DNA of 64,000 nucleotides from an uncultured Acidimicrobiales bacterium (GTDB lineage Bacteria > Actinomycetota > Acidimicrobiia > Acidimicrobiales > SHLQ01). The notes beneath the pieces were generated by a model. The model worked only from the letters and a program-made list of their open reading frames with translations, was not told where the DNA came from and did not search any database. Positions 58,635-64,000 of the stretch are shown piece by piece. The translations under genes and the position numbers were made by a program. The stretch's first letter is position 1; every line of letters starts with the position of its first letter. The stretch lies in contig CALHYX010000003.1 in assembly GCA_938041035.1 (NCBI GenBank), positions 1 through 64,000 of the forward strand. Direction: 5' to 3'.

Positions 58635-60403
58635 GTATTCGTCACCGTTGGCTCCGCGCCTGCGCCCTTTTGCTGGCCCTCGCCCTGCTCGCAACGAGCT
58701 GTTCGCGGTCGGGCACGAGCGCGCCTGAACCGGAGCCGGAGACCTCGGTACTCGGATCCTCGGAATCGGCGGAGATCTTCGTATCGCCTGAGGGCGACGA
58801 TGCCAATGCCGGACGGGAATCCGCCGAGGCCGTGCAGTCGCTTCAGCGAGCGGTCGACCTGGCCAAGCCGGGCGACACGATCACGGTCGAAAACGGTGTG
58901 TACGCACCGGTGAAGTTCACCAACAAGCACGGCTCGAACGACCGCCCGATCGTGATGCGGGCTCGCAACCGTGGTCAGGTGACCATCCGGGACAAGGACT
59001 ACCGCTCCCGAGCTGCGATCCACGTGCTGCGTTCGAGCAACATCGTGGTCGAGGGGTTCGTCGTCGAACACGCCCTGTGGGGCGTCATGGTGGAGCAGTC
59101 GCAACGGGTGACCGTGGCTCGCAACCACGCCCGCGACATCGGCCAGGAGGCACTGCGGGTCAAGGGTGACTCCGCCTTCGTCAGCCTCATCGAAAACGTC
59201 GTGCAAGATACCGGCAACCGGCCCGACGCCATCGGCCCGTTCCCGCACGCCAACGGCGAGGGCATCTACATCGGTACCGGTACGCCGTCGAACGTCGACC
59301 GGACCCACGACATCTACATCGCCCGCAACGAGGTCTTCGAGGTTGGCCACGAGGCGTTGGACATCAAGGTGGGGACGTACAACATCACCATCGAGGACAA
59401 CCACTTCCACGATATTCCGACCTTCACCACGGGTGCCGTGGTGATCCACCTGGGCGAGTTCAACACGGCCGATCCCAACATCACGTTCCGGCGGAACCGG
59501 GTGAACAACGTCTCGCGCACGTCGCGGTGGATGGACGGCAACTGTGTGGTCCTGTCCTCGGCCATCACCGTCGTGAACAACGTGATCTACAACTGCCAGC
59601 ATCGCGGCATCCACGTGCGCCGCGGTCCGAGCGGGTCGAACCGGGCGGTGAACGTCTACTTCAACACCGTGTTCAACACCGGGGCGAGCGCCTTTGAGCT
59701 CGAGGGTGGTTCTCAGGCCAACGTCGACTCCCGCGGCAACCTCGGCTTTGGCGGTGGCGACAACCTCCCGGCCCAGGCCGGGTACTTCCGCAATCCCGGC
59801 GCCGGCGACTTCCGGTTGACGTCGGCCGCTCCTCGGGGCCAGGCGACCGCGATCAGCGGCGTCGATCACGACTTTGTGCGGGCATCGCGACCGACCTCGG
59901 GCAAGGCTGACCACGGCGCTTACCAGGTCTCCGGCGCCGCTCCTGCGCCGCCGCCTCCACCACCATCGCCGAACCCGCCACCACCTCCACCGCCGCCATC
60001 GCCGAACCCACCGCCACCACCACCATCGCCGAACCCGCCGCCGGCTGTGGCCCCGCCGCCGCCTCCATCACCGAACCCGCCTGCGTCGCCGACCTCGGCG
60101 CCGACGCCGCCGGCCCCCGGCCCGCAGCCGCCCGCGGCGCCGTCGACGACCAAGCCGCCGCGGACGCCCTTCTTCAACCCGCCGACGCCCGCCACGATCG
60201 GTTCCGCGGCGCCGACGACACCGTCGACCACCGTTCCCGACTCGCCCACCACCACCGGTGGCGCGGCCACGCCGACCACGACCGGTCCGGCCGCATCGAT
60301 TCCGCCCGGCGCGGTGTCACCACCGCTGCCGCCGGCCGCGATCGCCAACGTGACGTTGTGCGAAGCCCTCGACGACTGCCTGAATTGGGCACCGCTGCTG
60401 TAG
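58631..60403 (+). CDS. Lipoprotein with right-handed beta-helix, Pro-rich tail
   Basis: 590 residues from ATG 58631. The signal ends in LATSC, a lipobox. Residues about 50-430 repeat as a parallel beta-helix (pectate-lyase/NosD-like), seen in runs such as NIVVEGFVVEHALWGVMVEQSQRVTV and HDIYIARNEVFEVGHEALDIKVGTYNITI. This fold often binds or cuts polysaccharides. A long Pro-rich SPNPPPP stretch follows (about residues 437-550), then Thr-rich spacer and a short C-terminal CEALDDCLNWAPLL with two cysteines. It may be an exported glycan lyase or binder at the end of the cluster. Confidence 0.78.
   Translation: MSIRHRWLRACALLLALALLATSCSRSGTSAPEPEPETSVLGSSESAEIFVSPEGDDANAGRESAEAVQSLQRAVDLAKPGDTITVENGVYAPVKFTNKHGSNDRPIVMRARNRGQVTIRDKDYRSRAAIHVLRSSNIVVEGFVVEHALWGVMVEQSQRVTVARNHARDIGQEALRVKGDSAFVSLIENVVQDTGNRPDAIGPFPHANGEGIYIGTGTPSNVDRTHDIYIARNEVFEVGHEALDIKVGTYNITIEDNHFHDIPTFTTGAVVIHLGEFNTADPNITFRRNRVNNVSRTSRWMDGNCVVLSSAITVVNNVIYNCQHRGIHVRRGPSGSNRAVNVYFNTVFNTGASAFELEGGSQANVDSRGNLGFGGGDNLPAQAGYFRNPGAGDFRLTSAAPRGQATAISGVDHDFVRASRPTSGKADHGAYQVSGAAPAPPPPPPSPNPPPPPPPPSPNPPPPPPSPNPPPAVAPPPPPSPNPPASPTSAPTPPAPGPQPPAAPSTTKPPRTPFFNPPTPATIGSAAPTTPSTTVPDSPTTTGGAATPTTTGPAASIPPGAVSPPLPPAAIANVTLCEALDDCLNWAPLL
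59941..60095 (+). repeat. Pro-rich SPNPPPP-type low-complexity repeat
   Basis: Imperfect units of the SPNPPPP type, in DNA runs like CCATCGCCGAACCCGCC, recur about five times. Such repeats often vary in length between strains. Confidence 0.7.
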
Positions 60404-60407
60404 CAGC

Positions 60408-61634
60408 CTAGACGGTGCCCTGCGGCTGATAGCTGTGGCCCGGGAAGAGATCACTCGGATTGGCAACGCCGAGCACCGAGCCGGCGACATCGCCCAGCAC
60501 GTCGCGGAAGTCGACGGTCACGGGAACGTCGTTGCGCGGGCCGATCGAGCCGGGCGTGAGCGGAGCGACGGTGCCGAACACCCCTCCGGTGGCCGCGTCT
60601 CCGAGTACGAGCATCACCGAAGCGTGGCCGTGGTCGGTGCCCCCGGACCCGTTTTCGATGACGCGCCGCCCGAACTCGGTCATCACCAGGGTGGTGACGT
60701 CGTCGAGCCCCCGACTGTCGAGGTCGCTCTGAAAGGCACCGAGGGCGGTATCGAGGCCCCCGAGGAGGTACCTCATCTCCCCGTCGTCCCAGGTGCCCAT
60801 GGCGTCGTGGGAGTCCCAGCCGCCGAGGTTGATGGTGATGACCTCGGTGCCGAGGTCGGCTTCCAACAGGTTCGCCGTGTCCTCGAACACGGCCGTGTTC
60901 GGATCAGCACTCGTCGAACGGGGCAGGCCGCCGACGATGTCCGCCGCGCTCAACGCGGTCGTACCCACCCGTTCGATCGACGCGCCGCCGCTGTAGGCCA
61001 TCTTCAACAGGTCGGTTGATTGCGCTGCCAGGCCGGTCTCGCCGAGACCGAAGCCGGCGATGGAAGCCATGCCAAGCGCATCGAAGCCGCGCAGGCTGAG
61101 GTGCACGTTGTTGCCAACGGTGAGGGCGCGAAACAACGAGGAACTGGACGACGGCGCGCGCAGGTAGCGGGCCAACCAACCAAAGCCGTCGCTGGGAGTG
61201 GTCTCGGCCCCGTATTCGGACAGGTCCTGGGCGGTGAAGTGGCTGCGGTCACCCACGGGGTTGCCGGCACCGACGACGACGGACAGTCGGCCGGTGGTGA
61301 ATAACGAATGCAGCCCGGCCATCACCGGGTGGAACCCGAAGGTTCCATCGAGGTCGAGCACTTCGGTGTCGGGAATGGCGATGGTGGGGCGGGCCGCGTA
61401 GTAGTTGCTGTCGCCGTAGGGGACCACGGTGCTGAGGTGATCCTGGCCGCCGCGCAGGTACACGACGACGAGGCGCCCGGGTGGCCCGGCTTGGGCGCCG
61501 GCCCGGGCGGTGAATCCGGGGGTGAGGTTCACCGCGGTGGTCGCCAGGCCCGTCGCCGCGACCGCTCCGGCGAGAAACGAGCGGCGGCTGGGTCCCGAAG
61601 ACACTGAGGAAACGGAAGCAGAAGAAGCGGTCAT
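60408..61634 (-). CDS. DUF1501-family secreted protein (Tat)
   Basis: 408 residues from ATG 61634. The N terminus has the Tat-type SRRSFLAGAVAATGLATTAV. The DUF1501 landmarks are VVVYLRGGQDHLSTVVPYGDS, FHPVMAGLHSLF, ADLGTEVITINLGGWDSHD, TLVMTEFGRRVIENGSGGTDHG and DVPVTVDFRDVLGDV; GTDHGHAS and DSHD hold the acidic/His sites typical of sulfatase- or alkaline-phosphatase-like folds. DUF1501 genes usually lie next to DUF1800 genes, as here (4-base overlap). The substrate is unknown. Confidence 0.88.
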   Translation of the reverse strand: MTASSASVSSVSSGPSRRSFLAGAVAATGLATTAVNLTPGFTARAGAQAGPPGRLVVVYLRGGQDHLSTVVPYGDSNYYAARPTIAIPDTEVLDLDGTFGFHPVMAGLHSLFTTGRLSVVVGAGNPVGDRSHFTAQDLSEYGAETTPSDGFGWLARYLRAPSSSSSLFRALTVGNNVHLSLRGFDALGMASIAGFGLGETGLAAQSTDLLKMAYSGGASIERVGTTALSAADIVGGLPRSTSADPNTAVFEDTANLLEADLGTEVITINLGGWDSHDAMGTWDDGEMRYLLGGLDTALGAFQSDLDSRGLDDVTTLVMTEFGRRVIENGSGGTDHGHASVMLVLGDAATGGVFGTVAPLTPGSIGPRNDVPVTVDFRDVLGDVAGSVLGVANPSDLFPGHSYQPQGTV

Positions 61635-63208
61635 CGGTACATCACATCCGGGGCGGTGAGCAGGGCGTAGGCGACGGTCGCGAGACCGGTAGTGAACTGG
61701 TTTCCGGGAGGTATCTGGCCCGGTGGCCATCCGGTGCGGTTGGCGAGAAGTTGGGCGCCGTCGGTGGTGATCTGTTCGAACGTCAGGCGTTCGGCGGCTG
61801 CGGCGTAGATCTCCTCGGCGGTCAGTCCCTGCATCGCGGCGACGAAGTCGGCCGGATTCAGTGCGAGCACCGAATTGAAGGCGCCGTCGATGATGAGACC
61901 GGTCATCCGCCATCGGTTCAGGAGCGCACCGGTGTTGAGCCAGGCCCCTTCGACATCGGGAAAGCCGTTGGGCGCGGGCCAACCGAAGGGGATCTGGCCG
62001 AGGGCGCCGACAACACCGCCCAGCCCGGTGAGGTTGGCGAGATCGGTGGTGGGGACAACGTTGGCCTCGGCCGCGCGCAGGGTGGCCGCCAGATAGTCGA
62101 GGGGTCGGCGCAGCTTGGTGCCCGCCGCGGCGGCAAAGGCCGGGTGGGCGAACATGGTTTCGAGTACCGGGACGATCTCGGTGTCGTTGGCGAGCCAGGC
62201 CTGGGCCATGGCGTTGACCAGGGCCGGGTCGGGGTCATCGCCCACGAATCGGACGGCGAGCTTGGTGCAGACGAACGAGGCGGTCGCCGGTCGTTCGGCG
62301 AGGTAGTGCAGAAACTGCACCCCGTGATCGAAATACTCGGTGTCGGTCGGTCGTTGCCAGCCGAGTATGGAGAGCGGTGAGGTGTCGTGCTGACCGGCCC
62401 GGAAGAGGAAGACCCCGAATGCCGGCAGGACGCTCCAGCCGGTGAGCAGCCGGGCGGTGTTGACGATGTCGGTCTCGGTGTAGCCGCCGTCCACGCCGAG
62501 GGTGTGGAGTTCGAGGAGTTCGCGGGCGTAGTTCTCGTTGATGGCCCCAGCGGAGGACCGGGCGTTGTCGAGGTAGTCGAGCATGGCGGGGCTGGCCGCC
62601 GAGGCGGCGAGGAGGTCCTTGAACCGACCCAGCGCGTGCGGCCGGATCACCTGGCGGTCTTCGACGATCTTGGTCAGGTTGGAGAACCGAGACTGCTGGG
62701 GGACGTTGAGATGGTCGGACCAGAACTCGACCATGCGTTCGAACAGCTGGGCGGGGCTGTGGACCGCGCGGATCAGCCAGGCCAACTTCAGCTGCGCTCC
62801 GGCCGCGTTCGCGGTGTTGGTGTTCGGGTACTGCTGGAACAGCTGGGCCGGGGGCAGGTCGAGCGCGGGGAGCTGTGCGAGCAGGGCATCGACCGCGGTG
62901 GTGTCGAGGGTCTGGGGATGCAGCTGGGCGTCGAGCCAGGCGGCCGAACCCATGGTCTCGATCTCCTCGAGCAGGTCTGGGGTGGGGCCGTAGGTTGCCC
63001 GTCGGAGCAGGTGCAGGTCGGCGTCGAACGGAGCGGACACCAGGTCACACGCCGCCAGCCCGACCCCGGCGGCGGCGATCAGCGCGGCTCGACTCCATCG
63101 CCCGCTCAGCAGGTCGCGCCGGCTCGGATCCGTGCGGGCCGGCGATTCGGGTTCGTGGTCGACATCGAGGAGATGGCCGTGATCGGTGAAGGTGGTGGTG
63201 CTGGTCAT
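61631..63208 (-). CDS. DUF1800-family secreted protein
   Basis: 525 residues from ATG 63208. The family start is LHLLRRATYGPTPDLLEEIETMGS, followed by LAWLIRAVHSPAQLFERMVEFWSDHLNV, NENYARELLELHTLGVDGGYTE and AVRFVGDDPDPALVNAMAQAW. A Tat-like SRRDLLSGRWS and a LAAC stretch lie at the N terminus, so it may be a Tat-exported lipoprotein. It overlaps the upstream PAE-like gene and the DUF1501 gene by 4 bases each. Confidence 0.88.
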   Translation of the reverse strand: MTSTTTFTDHGHLLDVDHEPESPARTDPSRRDLLSGRWSRAALIAAAGVGLAACDLVSAPFDADLHLLRRATYGPTPDLLEEIETMGSAAWLDAQLHPQTLDTTAVDALLAQLPALDLPPAQLFQQYPNTNTANAAGAQLKLAWLIRAVHSPAQLFERMVEFWSDHLNVPQQSRFSNLTKIVEDRQVIRPHALGRFKDLLAASAASPAMLDYLDNARSSAGAINENYARELLELHTLGVDGGYTETDIVNTARLLTGWSVLPAFGVFLFRAGQHDTSPLSILGWQRPTDTEYFDHGVQFLHYLAERPATASFVCTKLAVRFVGDDPDPALVNAMAQAWLANDTEIVPVLETMFAHPAFAAAAGTKLRRPLDYLAATLRAAEANVVPTTDLANLTGLGGVVGALGQIPFGWPAPNGFPDVEGAWLNTGALLNRWRMTGLIIDGAFNSVLALNPADFVAAMQGLTAEEIYAAAAERLTFEQITTDGAQLLANRTGWPPGQIPPGNQFTTGLATVAYALLTAPDVMYR

Positions 63209-64000
63209 CGGTTCGTGAACTCCTGAAGGAACGCGAGTAGGGCAACAGCTGTTTCGGAATCGGTATCGACGGGGTCGGTATCGGGGTAGTCGGCATCGGG
63301 GTAATCAGCATCGAGGTAGTCAGCATCGAGGAGGGTCGCCGTGGTGCCGGGCAGGACCAGGGTTTCCCAGCCAAATCGTTCGGCGTGGGCCATGACGGCC
63401 GTAGTACCGGCGGCGAACTCGGCTTCGCTCAGCGGCTCGTCGGCCTGGCAATCGTCCAGGCTTCGTCCAAGCGCAGTGCGCAGCCGTTCGTTGCCTTCGG
63501 TGACGATGACGCCGAACCGGGCATCGGGGTGCTGGTCGGCGAGGTACTGATACGAGCCGGCCAGGGCCTGATCCTGCGGCTCGGTCACCACCGCCTCCCA
63601 GTCGTCGGGGTAGGTGCGGTCGAGGGCCCTCGCCAGCCGGCTCACGAGGCACGCCCCGAGGAGGTCGGTGGTGAGCGGGATGATGGCGGAGTCGACGAGC
63701 AGATCGACGGCGGTGGGGGCGAAGGCGGCCGCCACCGTCGGGTAGTTGATCATCGAACCCAGCCCGCCCGCTCCGGTGCCGACGAACGCGACTTGACCGA
63801 AGCCGGCGGGAAAGCGGGTGGCGAGGTCGGCGAGGACCAGCTCGAGGTTGCGGGCCCCGGTGAGCGGTGTCTCGTCGTTCAGGCCGGCGTGGAGGTCGGC
63901 GGTCGTGCTCGGGATCTCAACCGCGGTCCAGGTGGCGAACGGGTTGTTCTCGACGACATCGAACAGGGCGCCGCGCGGGCTCGTGCCCTCGACGAAAGCG
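63205..64000 (-). CDS. Pectinacetylesterase-like protein, 5' part outside the window (partial)
   Basis: The frame is open to the window edge. It shows ARNLELVLADLATRFPAGFG, then VAFVGTGAGGLGSMINYPTVAAAF and VDLLVDSAIIP, the pattern of pectinacetylesterase/depolymerase-type alpha/beta hydrolases. The nucleophile elbow reads GTGAGG, so the usual Ser (GxSAGG) is Gly. The C-terminal end has an acidic DADY/DTDP repeat. It begins the minus-strand operon with DUF1800 and DUF1501. A non-catalytic binding role is possible. Confidence 0.68.
   Translation of the reverse strand, partial: AFVEGTSPRGALFDVVENNPFATWTAVEIPSTTADLHAGLNDETPLTGARNLELVLADLATRFPAGFGQVAFVGTGAGGLGSMINYPTVAAAFAPTAVDLLVDSAIIPLTTDLLGACLVSRLARALDRTYPDDWEAVVTEPQDQALAGSYQYLADQHPDARFGVIVTEGNERLRTALGRSLDDCQADEPLSEAEFAAGTTAVMAHAERFGWETLVLPGTTATLLDADYLDADYPDADYPDTDPVDTDSETAVALLAFLQEFTNR
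63256..63330 (-). repeat. 15-bp tandem repeat encoding DADY-type units
   Basis: Five 15-base units code for LDADY, LDADY, PDADY, PDTDP and a last VDTDS-type unit near the C terminus of the PAE-like protein. The repeat is acidic and resembles calcium-binding DxD strings, but this is inference. Confidence 0.75.

Noticed and set aside
1-64000. CRISPR arrays, transposases, integrases, tRNA genes
   Set aside because: No direct-repeat arrays with spacers, no inverted-repeat-bounded elements, and no cloverleaf-type sequences were found on reading both strands.

Overview
The window is about two-thirds GC and codes densely on both strands. It has several TANNNT-type -10 boxes placed about 7 bases before a start codon, which suggests leaderless transcripts. 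With the actinobacterial SUF gene set and secreted proteins carrying '[L/A]DTR ... VD[I/V]VGYY/F' repeats, this points to an actinobacterium, most likely class Acidimicrobiia (inference; no rRNA gene is present). No tRNA, rRNA, CRISPR array, transposase or integrase was seen.

Layout. 1-6.4 kb: secreted proteins (the end of one paralogue, a full paralogue, a repeat-bearing metalloprotease, a lipoprotein) plus an O-antigen-ligase-type membrane protein. 6.4-16 kb: a glycan cluster with two methyltransferases, four glycosyltransferases, a polymerase, a flippase and a sulfotransferase. 16.3-26 kb: a split iron-sulfur assembly (SUF) region, with sufB, then sufD-Rieske-sufC-galE on + and sufC-sufS-sufU on -, plus two minus-strand genes lying between sufB and sufD. 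26-31 kb: a WecG-type and a GT2 glycosyltransferase, a membrane protein with a Lys-rich repeat tail, and a third polymerase. 31-38 kb: an MBL hydrolase, VapBC-like pair, acyl-CoA dehydrogenase, a probable structured RNA with a strong terminator, a large anchored surface protein, a hydrolase-fold protein without its usual serine, and a low-molecular-weight tyrosine phosphatase. 38.4-60.4 kb: the main exopolysaccharide cluster with an initiating sugar-phosphate transferase, two Wzz/BY-kinase proteins, a second WecG protein, a polymerase, two flippases, glycosyltransferases, a CDP-paratose-2-epimerase-like protein, a PhyH-like dioxygenase, a P-loop/APH kinase fusion, and a lipoprotein plus beta-helix protein. 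60.4-64 kb: a minus-strand operon of DUF1501, DUF1800 and a pectinacetylesterase-like protein.

How the genes work together. The glycan genes form a Wzx/Wzy-type pathway. The phosphoglycosyl transferase (38401) starts the lipid-linked unit, glycosyltransferases extend it, Wzx-type proteins flip it, Wzy/WaaL-type proteins polymerise or ligate it, and the Wzz/BY-kinases with the phosphatase (37492) tune chain length and export. Four polymerase-like and three flippase-like genes suggest more than one surface polymer.

The signals most worth following up are: (i) an inverted repeat built on the half-site ATAGGAGAAAT at all three suf transcription units, overlapping their predicted promoters; (ii) a structured RNA candidate at about 34.1-34.43 kb; (iii) two diverged sufC genes in a split SUF locus with no visible sufR; (iv) two hydrolase-fold proteins whose nucleophile serine position is glycine.
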